Source: Clostridia bacterium
GTDB lineage: Bacteria > Bacillota > DSM-521 > Neomoorellales > Neomoorellaceae
Direction: 5' to 3'
Length of the DNA: 9,012 nucleotides
NCBI GenBank assembly: GCA_030445875.1
Contig: JASUSX010000072.1
Location: forward strand, 1-9,012
Position 1 is the first letter of the stretch. Each line of letters starts with the position of its first letter. The notes beneath the pieces are model-generated. The model was not told the origin of the DNA, did not search any database, and saw nothing but the letters and a program-made list of their open reading frames with translations. Positions 1-6,764 of this stretch are shown here, piece by piece. Made by a program: the position numbers and the translations under genes.

Positions 1-1
1 T

Positions 2-679
2 GGCGCTTATGCCGGGTACCTGAAGGTACCGGCCCGCAATCTGGTACGCTTGCCCGCTACAATCTCTTTTGCAGAGGGATCAATCATAGCCGATGCGCTG
101 TCCACCGCCTTTCACGCTGTCAGCAAGCTGAATTTAGCCAGGGATGAAGTAATAGCTATCTTTGGGGCCGGCGTCCTCGGCCTTAATGCCATCCAGGTGG
201 CGGCCAGGATTTATGGCGCCCGGGTGATTGCTATCGATCTCGAAGACTGGAAACTGGAGATGGCCCTGGCCAAGGGGGCCTGGCAGGTGCTACGCGCGGA
301 TAAAGATCGGGATATTGTCCCTGTTTTAAGGTCCATGGCCGGGGAGATAGACGCCGCCATGGAGTTTATCGGTAATCCCCGTACCTACCACCAGGCCATA
401 GCTTCCGTCCGCAGGGGCGGGCGGGTAGTGCTGGTGGGCGCCTCTGTCCACCCCTTCCCTTTAGAACCCCAGCGGTTATTTAAGGATGAGGTTGACGTTA
501 CGGGTTCCTACGCCTCTTTACCGGGTGAAATCCCTTATTTAATCGACCTGGTAGAAAGCCGAAAGCTGGTAGTTAAAGATATGGTTACCCATACCTGTTC
601 TTTAGAAAAGATAAACGAGACCATCACCATGCTAGCCAGGCGCTCAGAAAAATCTTTAAGGGCCATAGTAGAAATGTAA
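2..679 (+). CDS. Zinc-type medium-chain alcohol/polyol dehydrogenase, 3' part
   Basis: Partial gene. The frame is open to the left edge, and 225 residues plus the stop codon are visible. Family members are usually about 340-350 residues, so roughly the first third, with the catalytic zinc site, lies outside the window. The visible part starts in the GroES-like domain (GAYAGYLKVPARNLVRLP, a standard medium-chain dehydrogenase segment) and continues into a Rossmann domain with GAGVLG, followed by an acidic residue at the end of the second strand (VIAID), which favours NAD(H). A TTG at 50 could be mistaken for a start, but the homology runs through it. The family oxidises secondary alcohols, polyols or threonine using zinc and NAD(P). 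It is followed 55 bp later by an epimerase gene with no terminator, so it is likely co-transcribed. The substrate is unknown. Confidence 0.88.
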   Translation, partial: GAYAGYLKVPARNLVRLPATISFAEGSIIADALSTAFHAVSKLNLARDEVIAIFGAGVLGLNAIQVAARIYGARVIAIDLEDWKLEMALAKGAWQVLRADKDRDIVPVLRSMAGEIDAAMEFIGNPRTYHQAIASVRRGGRVVLVGASVHPFPLEPQRLFKDEVDVTGSYASLPGEIPYLIDLVESRKLVVKDMVTHTCSLEKINETITMLARRSEKSLRAIVEM

Positions 680-734
680 AGCGGGGGGAGTTTGGTGTAT
701 TTTGTTACTGTTACTAAATTAAAGGGGTGGTCTG

Positions 735-1658
735 ATGATCCTCGTAACTGGTGGCAACGGGTTTTTAGGCAGCCGGATAGCAAAGCAACTGGTAGCCAGG
801 GGAGAACAGGTAGTAGTTTTTGATAACGCGCCCTTAAGTAGCCGCCTGGAAGGTATCAAAGAGAAGATAAACTACAGCAGAGGGGATATCGTCGACCTGG
901 AAAGCATTATAGACGTCATAAAAGAACATAAGGTCCGCAAGATTATTCACCTGGCTTATTTTCGCGATATCGTCCTCCAGGAGAAGTACCCCACCAGAGC
1001 AGTCAAAGTAAACTGCACCGGTTTTAACAATCTCCTGGAGGCAGGCAGGTTATGTGACATCGAGAGGGTGGTCTGGGCGAGTTCGGTAGCAGTTTACGGG
1101 GCGCCGGAGTTATACCGTGAACCCGTCGGGGAAGACCAGCTCCCGGCCCCCACCACCCTCTATGGTGCCTGTAAATTCTTCGACGAATACCTGGCCCGGC
1201 AATTTCGGAAGACCTATGGCCTGGAGACTGTTGCCCTGCGGCCAACGGTTATATACGGCGAAGGCCGCTGGTACAGCGGGTATTCTAATGTAGCCCGGGA
1301 CATGTTTTATGACGTAGTCACCCAAAAAAAGGCCGTGATCTACGAAGGCGACAAAAGGCTGGACTGGCTCAATATCGAGGACGCGGCCCGGGCCTTTGTG
1401 CTGGCAATCCAGGCAAAAGAGATAAAAGCAGACGTATTCAACCTGGGCGGGGAAGTAGCCACCGTAGCCGCGGCAGCGGCGGTATTAAAAGAGCTGGTAC
1501 CTGACGCCGCTATAGAAGTGGTAGGGGGTGGCAAAGAGACGTGGCCGGCGGCTTTAGATATCACCAGGGCCAGGGAGGAGCTGGGCTACCAGCCCCAGTA
1601 TGGTCTAAGGGAAGGTTTTGCCAGGTATCTGGAGGCAATCAGGCAGGGGGTAGCTTAA
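735..1658 (+). CDS. NAD-dependent epimerase/dehydratase (extended SDR)
   Basis: The 307-residue protein has the length and layout of extended short-chain dehydrogenases such as UDP-glucose 4-epimerase. It shows the N-terminal cofactor motif TGGNGFLG (residues 5-12), Asp30 at the end of the second strand (VVVFD) that fits NAD preference, a catalytic serine region WASSVAVYG (about 114-122), and the Tyr-x3-Lys pair YGACK (Tyr143, Lys147). The ATG at 735 follows a purine-rich AAAGGGGTGG ribosome site. The family converts nucleotide-sugars or free sugars and aldonate-type substrates through a transient keto intermediate in the cytoplasm. It sits between a zinc dehydrogenase and a ThDP enzyme, 55 and 71 bp away, suggesting a shared sugar or polyol catabolic route rather than cell-wall synthesis, since no glycosyltransferase is nearby. 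The substrate is not predictable from the sequence. Confidence 0.9.
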   Translation: MILVTGGNGFLGSRIAKQLVARGEQVVVFDNAPLSSRLEGIKEKINYSRGDIVDLESIIDVIKEHKVRKIIHLAYFRDIVLQEKYPTRAVKVNCTGFNNLLEAGRLCDIERVVWASSVAVYGAPELYREPVGEDQLPAPTTLYGACKFFDEYLARQFRKTYGLETVALRPTVIYGEGRWYSGYSNVARDMFYDVVTQKKAVIYEGDKRLDWLNIEDAARAFVLAIQAKEIKADVFNLGGEVATVAAAAAVLKELVPDAAIEVVGGGKETWPAALDITRAREELGYQPQYGLREGFARYLEAIRQGVA

Positions 1659-1729
1659 CACCTGTGGGGAACCCCAGCCTGTTAAGCGGCAGCTAAAACA
1701 TACTGCGAAGATGAAAGGAGTAAAACCTG

Positions 1730-3409
1730 ATGGTAGATGTAGCCAGGGCCATAGTCAAGTACTTAGAAAACGAAGGGGTAGAATATATCTTCGGGCTGCC
1801 CGGGGCGCAGACCTGCCCTTTATACGACGCCCTGTACGATTCCCATATTAAAAACATATTAGTCAGGCACGAGCAATGCGCGGCCTATATGGCCGACGCC
1901 TACGCCAAACTAACAGGAAAACCGGGCCTCTGCCTGGCTACCACCGGCCCCGGGGCCACCAACCTGGTGACAGGGGTGTATTTATCCTTTACCGATTCCA
2001 CGCCAACAATCTTCATCACCGGGCAGAACGCAACCAGCGTCCTCGATAAAGGCTGGATGCAGGAATGTGACCATCTCTCCTTGTTCAAACCGATTACCAA
2101 GTGGAACACCACCCTGCTGGAGCCCTCCCGGGTAAATGAGACTTTCCATAAGGTATTCCGGGTAGCCCGGGAAGGACGGCCCGGGCCGGTCCATGTTGAT
2201 ATACCGATCAACGTCTTCCAGGCGGAAGCAGGCCAGCAAACGCAAGGGTTAGATGCTAGGTACCACTGCCCCCAGGGGAAACCCTGCGCCGATCCAGCAG
2301 TGATTACCCGGATAGCCGCGTTACTGCTCGCCGCCCAGAGGCCAGTTATGCTTGTAGGTGGAGGTACGATCTATACCGCCAATCCCGCCACAGCCGAGAT
2401 AATTGAGTTGGCCGAGCTACTGGCCTTACCAGTAGCCATGACCTTTAATGGGTTCGGCGCCATCCCCACAGGCCATCCCCTGTGCCTGGGCAGGGTAGGG
2501 ATGCACGCCCTGCCCTGGGCCAATGAACACCTGTATGAGGCCGATTTGATCCTGGCTTTAGGATGCAAATTCTCCAGCACAGGTACTAATAACTATAAGG
2601 CCATTAATAAAGAAACTAAAATAGTCCAGGTAGATATCGACCCCGAAAGGATAGGGAAAAATTACCCCGTCGAGGTGGGCGTAGTTGGCGACGTGCGTAC
2701 AACCCTGCAGGCCTTAATCGCAGGGCTAAAGAAAGAAAGCCTCGACAATAGCGCCCGGGAGCAGTTCGTCGAAAGGATTAAAACCAGCAGACAAAAGTGG
2801 GCGGCCGCCTGGGCTCCAATTGCAGCCAGCGACCAGACCCCCATAAAACCCCAGCGCCTGATCCATGAACTTAGTAAATTCTTTGTTAGGGACACCATAT
2901 ACACTGGCGACTCGGGCAATATCCACTATTGGCCCACCTACGAAGGTAGCTTTGGCCCTAAAACCTGGATAAACTCCGGCGCCGCAGCCCCCATGGGCTA
3001 CGCCTTACCGGCCGCCATCGCCTGCAAGCTGGTTAAACCCGAACAAAATGTAGTAGCAATTATAGGCGACGGGGGTTTTGCCATGACCTGCCAGGAACTG
3101 GCCACCGCCGTCCAGCATGAAAGCCCCATTATAGTGATAATCATGAATAACAACTCCCTGGGTTATATCCAGCACTTCCAGAAGGTGGCATTTAAGGAAC
3201 GCTACAGCGGTTCCCTCTTTAAGAACCCGGACTTTGCCCTGCTGGCCCGGGCCTTTGGCTGTTATGGCGAAAGGGTGAGCGAACCCGGGGCAATCAGGCC
3301 GGCGTTACAAAGGGCGTATGAGGCAACTCGTAATGGACAACCGGCCGTTTTGGACGTAATAATCGATCCTGATGAGATGTTACCGGGGTTTGTGGAGCTG
3401 TATAGTTAA
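1730..3409 (+). CDS. ThDP-dependent enzyme, acetolactate synthase superfamily (not typical IlvB)
   Basis: The 559-residue protein has the three-domain layout of acetohydroxyacid synthase and related carboligases or decarboxylases. The N-terminal pyrimidine-binding domain carries the cofactor-activating glutamate Glu48 in RHEQCAAYMADAYAK and the GPGATN motif (73-78). A central domain runs to about residue 330 (VVGDV). The C-terminal domain has the ThDP/Mg2+ motif GDG (446-448), 24 residues, then NNN (473-475). The ATG is preceded by GAAAGGAG at 1713-1720, spaced 9 nt. Retention of Glu48 argues against glyoxylate carboligase, which lacks it. The segment after the Mg motif reads LGYIQHFQ, where biosynthetic acetolactate synthases usually have LGMVxQWQ, and no small regulatory subunit gene follows. 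It is probably a catabolic carboligase, lyase or decarboxylase acting on a 2-keto acid or sugar-derived keto compound, last in its operon before the terminator at 3438. Confidence 0.87.
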   Translation: MVDVARAIVKYLENEGVEYIFGLPGAQTCPLYDALYDSHIKNILVRHEQCAAYMADAYAKLTGKPGLCLATTGPGATNLVTGVYLSFTDSTPTIFITGQNATSVLDKGWMQECDHLSLFKPITKWNTTLLEPSRVNETFHKVFRVAREGRPGPVHVDIPINVFQAEAGQQTQGLDARYHCPQGKPCADPAVITRIAALLLAAQRPVMLVGGGTIYTANPATAEIIELAELLALPVAMTFNGFGAIPTGHPLCLGRVGMHALPWANEHLYEADLILALGCKFSSTGTNNYKAINKETKIVQVDIDPERIGKNYPVEVGVVGDVRTTLQALIAGLKKESLDNSAREQFVERIKTSRQKWAAAWAPIAASDQTPIKPQRLIHELSKFFVRDTIYTGDSGNIHYWPTYEGSFGPKTWINSGAAAPMGYALPAAIACKLVKPEQNVVAIIGDGGFAMTCQELATAVQHESPIIVIIMNNNSLGYIQHFQKVAFKERYSGSLFKNPDFALLARAFGCYGERVSEPGAIRPALQRAYEATRNGQPAVLDVIIDPDEMLPGFVELYS

Positions 3410-3437
3410 GTTATTTGGGTGCTATTAGCCTGCGCAG

Positions 3438-3474
3438 GCGTCTATACCTCTCAGGGGAGGATAGGCGCTTTTTT
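3438..3474 (+). terminator. Rho-independent terminator after the ThDP gene
   Basis: The arms GCGTCTAT-A-CCTC and GAGGATAGGCGC form a stem of about 12 pairs with one G-T pair and one bulged A, closing a 6-nt loop, directly followed by six T residues and then CTTT. It lies 29 bp after the stop of the ThDP gene and should end the left operon. A perfect 12-bp palindrome (GCCTGCGCAGGC, 3428-3439) overlaps the base of the stem. The whole element resembles the hairpin at 5516-5559. Confidence 0.85.
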
Positions 3475-3580
3475 CTTTAGCGTCTTTTTCCACACTGGTT
3501 GGGGGATACATAATGCCATCCGCTTACATCTTAACTGCTGCCCCGATTAAAACCCTGAGGGCATTTAGGTCTCCCTCCCT

Positions 3581-3608
3581 TTGTTTTGTTCCGGGTTTAT
3601 GTTATGAT
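3581..3608 (+). promoter_or_regulatory. Probable sigma-A promoter of the toxin-antitoxin pair
   Basis: TTGTTT at 3581-3586 and TATGAT at 3603-3608 are separated by 16 bp, giving a start of transcription near 3615 and a leader of about 20 nt. The ATTATATATGTC tract just downstream and the repeat of TATATGTC at 3613-3620 and 3649-3656 could be half-sites for the antitoxin as autorepressor. This is inferred from position only. Confidence 0.55.
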
Positions 3609-3635
3609 ATTATATATGTCAAGAGGTGATGTATA

Positions 3636-3839
3636 ATGAGGACGACGTTATATGTCGATCGTAAGCTTCTCAAAGAAGCTATGCGCCTGGCAAATGTCAA
3701 GAAAATGACTGAAACCGTTAACCTGGCTTTAGCCGAGTTTGTTCATCGCCGGAAGATGGAAGAGTTGGCCTCACGTTTGGGCACTTTGGAACTTAACCTG
3801 ACCCAGACTGGACTGGAGCAACTGCGGCGCGATGAATAA
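3636..3839 (+). CDS. vapB: VapB-type antitoxin
   Basis: The 67-residue protein begins MRTTLYVDRKLLKEAMRLANVKKMTETVNLAL, the typical start of the VapB antitoxin family, in which a short strand followed by two helices (ribbon-helix-helix-like) binds DNA as a dimer. The C-terminal part (about 40-67) is charged and would be the flexible segment that neutralises the toxin. Translation starts at ATG 3636 behind a very strong ribosome site (AAGAGGTGAT, 3621-3630, spacing 5). Its stop overlaps the toxin start by 8 bp (ATGAATAA), so translation is coupled. Family knowledge: VapB blocks the VapC ribonuclease and represses its own operon with VapC as co-repressor. Nothing in the sequence suggests it is broken. 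Confidence 0.88.
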   Translation: MRTTLYVDRKLLKEAMRLANVKKMTETVNLALAEFVHRRKMEELASRLGTLELNLTQTGLEQLRRDE

Positions 3840-4251
3840 ATACCTGGTGGACACCTCTACCTGGATTGAAGCCCTGCACCGCCGGGGTAACCAGGTGGCC
3901 AGAGAATGGCTTAAGGCGTCTCTGCTACAAGAGGAGGTAGCTATTGTACCCCCTGTTAAAGCAGAAATCCTTTCAGGAGCGATCAATGAAAAGCAGTTTA
4001 ACAGGTTGCAGAGGGAGCTCGATGCCGTAGCAATGCTGGATCGCCAGGATGAGGTGTGGGAAAAGGCGGCTCGCCTGAATTTTGCCTTGCGGCGTCAGGG
4101 GCTAAATCTGCCGCTGATAGACGTTTTGATTGCCAGCTCGGCGCTTCTGCACGGGTATATCCTGGTCCATCATGACCGCCATTATGAGATGATCAAAAGG
4201 GCCGAGCCTGCTTTAATCACTCTGGTTGTACCGCCGCTGGATGAACCTTAG
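3832..4251 (+). CDS. vapC: VapC-type PIN-domain ribonuclease toxin
   Basis: The 139-residue protein is a complete PIN domain with all four expected acidic residues: Asp7 (YLVDTS), Glu45 (VKAEILSG), Asp97 (PLIDVLIASSA) and Asp115 (VHHDRHYE). Family knowledge: these bind Mg2+/Mn2+, and free VapC cuts RNA, often tRNA or rRNA, to stop growth until bound by VapB. The ATG at 3832 lies inside the end of vapB with only a weak ribosome site, so it depends on coupled translation, which keeps toxin below antitoxin. The catalytic set is intact, so it is probably active. The pair stands between unrelated operons and looks like an independently acquired cassette. Confidence 0.9.
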   Translation: MNKYLVDTSTWIEALHRRGNQVAREWLKASLLQEEVAIVPPVKAEILSGAINEKQFNRLQRELDAVAMLDRQDEVWEKAARLNFALRRQGLNLPLIDVLIASSALLHGYILVHHDRHYEMIKRAEPALITLVVPPLDEP

Positions 4252-4368
4252 ACCCCGCTGAAGGCCAATATTCCAGTTCCGTCAGTCTATCCCCCAGTAA
4301 TTGTACATTATCGACTGCACTTCTAAAAAGACAGTGGTATATTTAATGGTGTAAGAAGATTACCAGGT

Positions 4369-4375
4369 GAGGTGA
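4369..4375 (+). promoter_or_regulatory. Ribosome binding site selecting a TTG start at 4381
   Basis: GAGGTGA, a strong match to the 16S anti-Shine-Dalgarno sequence, lies 5 nt before TTG 4381. The upstream in-frame GTG at 4372 lies inside this site, so it is unlikely to be the start. The TTG is therefore preferred. Confidence 0.7.
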
Positions 4376-4380
4376 CATCC

Positions 4381-5484
4381 TTGGCGCCCCGTTTTGCTAA
4401 CCGGTTTACAAAGGGCCGTCGGTTGATGGCCGAGAAGGGCCTGGACCTGCTTCTGGTAGTCAACCGGGAAAACCTCATCTACTTTACCGGCCTGACCCAG
4501 ATCGAGTGCCTGGCGGTCCTCATTCCCCGCGCGGGGGAACCCTGCGCCGTTACCCTGTGGCTGGACGCTGATTATGTGGGCCAGGAGTCGGGGCTTACCA
4601 CCTATGGCTACTATTTCCCCCGGGAGGGCCTGGCCGCTAAAGTTGTCGAGCGGATCAGGGCTTACGGCTTTAAGGAACCCAGGATCGGCTTTGAGCGCTA
4701 CTTCGTCGACTTCGCCCTTTACGATGGCCTGCGCCAGGCTTTTCCAGAGAGGAACTTTGTCGGGGCCAGCGACCTCTTTTACCGGATACGTGCCGTTAAG
4801 GAAGCGGGCGAGCTCGACCTCATGCGGCGAGCGGCGGCTGCCGCCTGCCGGGGCATGGAGGCAGCCATTAAAAGCGTAAAGCCCGGCGTCACCGAGCTGG
4901 AGGTTCTGGCCGAAGCGGAATACGCCATGCTGAAGGCCGGTTCCGGAGGCTCTTCCTTCCGGCCCCAGGTGGTGTCGGGGGAACGTACCCTTCTGACCCA
5001 CCCCTGCGCCAGCAACAAGGAGATAGCCTCCGGGGAAGTGGTAGTCATCCACCTGGGAGCCACGTATAAGGGTTACTGTGCCAAGATGTGCCGCACTGTG
5101 GCTGTAGGGGAGATCCCGCTGGAACAGGATCGGGTATACCAGATCCTGCTGGAGGCCCAGGGCCGGGCCATAGCGGCTTTAAGGCCGGGGGTTACAGCCG
5201 GCGAGGTGGACGCTGCTGCCAGGGAGGTACTGGAAAAGGCCGGCTACGGTAACAACTACCTGGACGTGGTGGGTTACGGCGTAGGCCTGCGCCAGTCGGA
5301 GTTTTATCCTATCATCGGTAAAGGCCGGACGGAGGTCATCGAGGCCGGCATGGTGGTGGACCTGTTGTTGCCTACTATCTACCGTCCCGGCATCGGTGGG
5401 CCACGAGTAACAGACGTCATTTACGTCGGGGAGGATAAGAATAAGGTCCTGACGGAATACCCGCGGGAATTGGTGAGGGTATAG
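4381..5484 (+). CDS. M24-fold (creatinase/aminopeptidase P-like) protein lacking metal ligands
   Basis: The 367-residue protein, counted from TTG 4381, has an N-terminal creatinase-type domain (about 1-140) and a C-terminal pita-bread domain (about 145-360). The fold signals are clear: TLLTHPCASNKEI retains the active-site His207, and VVVIHLGATYKGYCAKMCRT, VVGYGVGL and AGMVVDLLLPTIYRPGIGGPRVTD align with the metallopeptidase motifs. All five usual metal ligands are changed: Asp to His224, Asp to Lys235, His to Tyr299, Glu to Leu330 and Glu to Thr344. The second active-site His is Ser306. Family knowledge: the same fold works without metal in creatinase. This protein is therefore more likely a metal-free C-N hydrolase or a binding protein than an Xaa-Pro peptidase. 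It is apparently monocistronic, between vapC and a terminator-like hairpin. Confidence 0.85.
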   Translation: MAPRFANRFTKGRRLMAEKGLDLLLVVNRENLIYFTGLTQIECLAVLIPRAGEPCAVTLWLDADYVGQESGLTTYGYYFPREGLAAKVVERIRAYGFKEPRIGFERYFVDFALYDGLRQAFPERNFVGASDLFYRIRAVKEAGELDLMRRAAAAACRGMEAAIKSVKPGVTELEVLAEAEYAMLKAGSGGSSFRPQVVSGERTLLTHPCASNKEIASGEVVVIHLGATYKGYCAKMCRTVAVGEIPLEQDRVYQILLEAQGRAIAALRPGVTAGEVDAAAREVLEKAGYGNNYLDVVGYGVGLRQSEFYPIIGKGRTEVIEAGMVVDLLLPTIYRPGIGGPRVTDVIYVGEDKNKVLTEYPRELVRV

Positions 5485-5515
5485 CATACTGACAGGAGAA
5501 GGTTAGTTTGCCAGC

Positions 5516-5559
5516 GAAGGCGTCTAAGCCTCCCCGGGGGGCAGGCGCCTTCTGATTTT
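5516..5559 (+). terminator. Hairpin with weak T tract, probable terminator of the M24 gene
   Basis: GAAGGCG (5516-5522) pairs exactly with CGCCTTC (5546-5552). Inside, GCCTCCC pairs with GGGGGGC, with one G-T pair. The stem is strong, but the T tract is interrupted (TCTGATTTT), so termination may be incomplete. It begins 32 bp after the stop codon and is related in sequence to the 3438 terminator. Confidence 0.6.
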
Positions 5560-5581
5560 CCACCCGCTATACGTCTAAAAA

Positions 5582-5598
5582 TGAGATAACACATCTCA
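5582..5598 (+). promoter_or_regulatory. Palindrome, candidate enhancer site for the sigma-54 activator
   Basis: TGAGAT-AACAC-ATCTCA is a perfect 6-bp inverted repeat with a 5-bp spacer. It lies about 145-160 bp upstream of the -24 GG of the sigma-54 promoter, a usual distance for an enhancer-binding protein that contacts RNA polymerase by DNA looping. A related but imperfect inverted repeat at 5651-5665 could be a second site. The activator gene two positions downstream is the natural candidate to bind it. Binding is inferred from position and symmetry only. Confidence 0.5.
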
Positions 5599-5740
5599 AA
5601 TTAAGACGGCTGGGTTTATCTGCTTCTTGGTTAATTAACTGGCAACAATTATCTTAAAATGAGAGAGAACAGAAAAACACCCGCCAACAAGATACCTCAC
5701 GAAGCGCTAATTATTTAACTTTTGCAACCTCTTATCCTCA

Positions 5741-5756
5741 TGGCATGGTAATTGCA
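5741..5756 (+). promoter_or_regulatory. Sigma-54 (RpoN) promoter
   Basis: TGGCATGGTAATTGCA matches the sigma-54 consensus TGGCAYR-N5-TTGCW. The invariant GG (5742-5743) and GC (5754-5755) are separated by exactly 10 bp. The start of transcription should fall near 5767, leaving a leader of about 48 nt before GTG 5816. Transcription from such promoters requires an ATP-hydrolysing activator, and one is encoded directly after the PLP enzyme gene. Confidence 0.9.
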
Positions 5757-5815
5757 AGGGTAGAATCTTAGACGCAACACTTATTGCTAATGCCATACTA
5801 CGGGAGGCGCCAGGA

Positions 5816-6748
5816 GTGGCTAAATGTTACCATAACGTCCTTGATGCCCTGGGTCACACGCCGATGGTGAAACTGGCCCGGATTGTACCACCGGATGCTG
5901 CCAGCGTTTTAGTAAAATTGGAGAACCTGAATCTGGGCGGGAGTATTAAAAGCCGCACCGCCTACGGCATGATCACTGCCGCGGAAAGGGCGGGGAAACT
6001 ACGGCCGGACTCTATTATCGTCGAACCCACCAGCGGCAACCAGGGTATAGGGCTGGCTATGGTGGGGGCTATCAAGGGGTACAAGGTGCGCATTGTTATG
6101 CCGGCTAGCATGAGCGAGGAACGCCGCAAGTTAATCCAGGCCTACGGGGCGGAAATAGTCCTCACCCCGGTGGGTAAAGATGTGACAGAGACCTTTGACA
6201 TCTGCATCCGTACCGCTTACCAGATGGCGGCAGAGGATCCGCGGATATTTATACCCCAGCAGTTTGAAAACCCGGCCAACCCGGATATCCACCGCCAGAC
6301 AACCGCCAGGGAGATCGTGGAACAGGTAGAAGGCAATATTGATGCGTTTATTGCCGGTATTGGTACCGGGGGAACCATTACGGGGATCGGCGAGGTGCTC
6401 AAGGAGCACTACCCGGGGATTAAGATTTATGCCGTGGAACCGAGTAACGCCGCGGTGCTCTCCGGTGGGAAGGTCAGCAGCCACCAGCAACAGGGCATAG
6501 GGGACGGTTTTATTCCCGGGGTCCTCAACCGGGAAATATACGACGCGATTATCTGCGTCAGCGACGAGGATGCCCTGGCTACGGCAAGGCTGCTGGCGCG
6601 CGAAGAGGGACTGCTAGTCGGTATCTCCAGCGGTTCCAACGTCTGGGCCGCCCTGCAGGTGGCCGGGCAACTGGGAAGCGGCAAAACGGTGGTGACCATC
6701 CTGCCGGATACAGGCGAACGTTACTATAGCACCCGGCTTTTTGCCTGA
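5816..6748 (+). CDS. Cysteine synthase-family PLP enzyme (divergent CysK paralogue)
   Basis: The 310-residue protein has the length and fold of O-acetylserine sulfhydrylase, a cytoplasmic fold-type II PLP enzyme. Seen: PLP lysine Lys45 in GGSIKSR, the substrate loop TSGNQG (72-77), the phosphate-binding GTGGT (183-187), a PLP-ring serine in GISSGS (about 272) and the C-terminal LPDTGERYYSTRLF. Several positions depart from classical CysK: SVKDR is SIKSR, TSGNTG is TSGNQG, TTGPEI is TTAREI, and QGIGAGF is QGIGDGF. GTG 5816 is preceded by GGGAGG, spaced 8 nt. The sigma-54 promoter and the adjacent activator point to an inducible, probably catabolic role such as cysteine desulfhydration or another beta-elimination or replacement. 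Biosynthetic cysteine synthase remains possible. A plain cysK label would overstate what is known. Confidence 0.85.
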   Translation: MAKCYHNVLDALGHTPMVKLARIVPPDAASVLVKLENLNLGGSIKSRTAYGMITAAERAGKLRPDSIIVEPTSGNQGIGLAMVGAIKGYKVRIVMPASMSEERRKLIQAYGAEIVLTPVGKDVTETFDICIRTAYQMAAEDPRIFIPQQFENPANPDIHRQTTAREIVEQVEGNIDAFIAGIGTGGTITGIGEVLKEHYPGIKIYAVEPSNAAVLSGGKVSSHQQQGIGDGFIPGVLNREIYDAIICVSDEDALATARLLAREEGLLVGISSGSNVWAALQVAGQLGSGKTVVTILPDTGERYYSTRLFA

Positions 6749-6764
6749 AGTTAAGGCTATTATA

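Larger units (their letters stand above)
5485..5815 (+). other. 331-bp intergenic regulatory region
   Basis: No credible gene is seen here. From left to right it holds the M24 hairpin (5516-5559), an AT-rich stretch with the palindrome at 5582-5598, TTAATTAA at 5631-5638, a weaker inverted repeat (ATCTTA-AAA-TGAGAG, 5651-5665), the sigma-54 promoter at 5741-5756, and a leader of about 48 nt with GGGAGG (5802-5807) before GTG 5816. No T-box (AGGGTGGNACCGCG) or known riboswitch core was recognised. Confidence 0.75.

Noticed and set aside
16..31. Two GGTACC palindromes close together
   Set aside because: They lie inside the dehydrogenase reading frame and follow its codons (GYLKVP), so a regulatory role is not supported.
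1665..1676. TGGGGAACCCCA hairpin between the epimerase and ThDP genes
   Set aside because: The stem is short and no T tract follows, so it is not a terminator. At most it is a minor mRNA structure.
1900..2245. Overlapping - strand frames opposite the ThDP gene
   Set aside because: The + strand protein has continuous family motifs here, and the antisense products show no recognisable features.
4252..4368. Promoter for the M24 gene around TATATT (4338-4343)
   Set aside because: No acceptable -35 element is found at 16-18 bp, so I do not list it, although a promoter must lie in this gap or upstream.
4360..5052. 230-codon open frame on the - strand opposite the M24 gene
   Set aside because: It has no recognisable domain or suitable start signal, and it lies entirely opposite a gene with clear family motifs. 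Long antisense frames are common in GC-rich codons.
5640..5656. TGGCAACAATTATC as another sigma-54 promoter
   Set aside because: The -12 element lacks GC at the required spacing.
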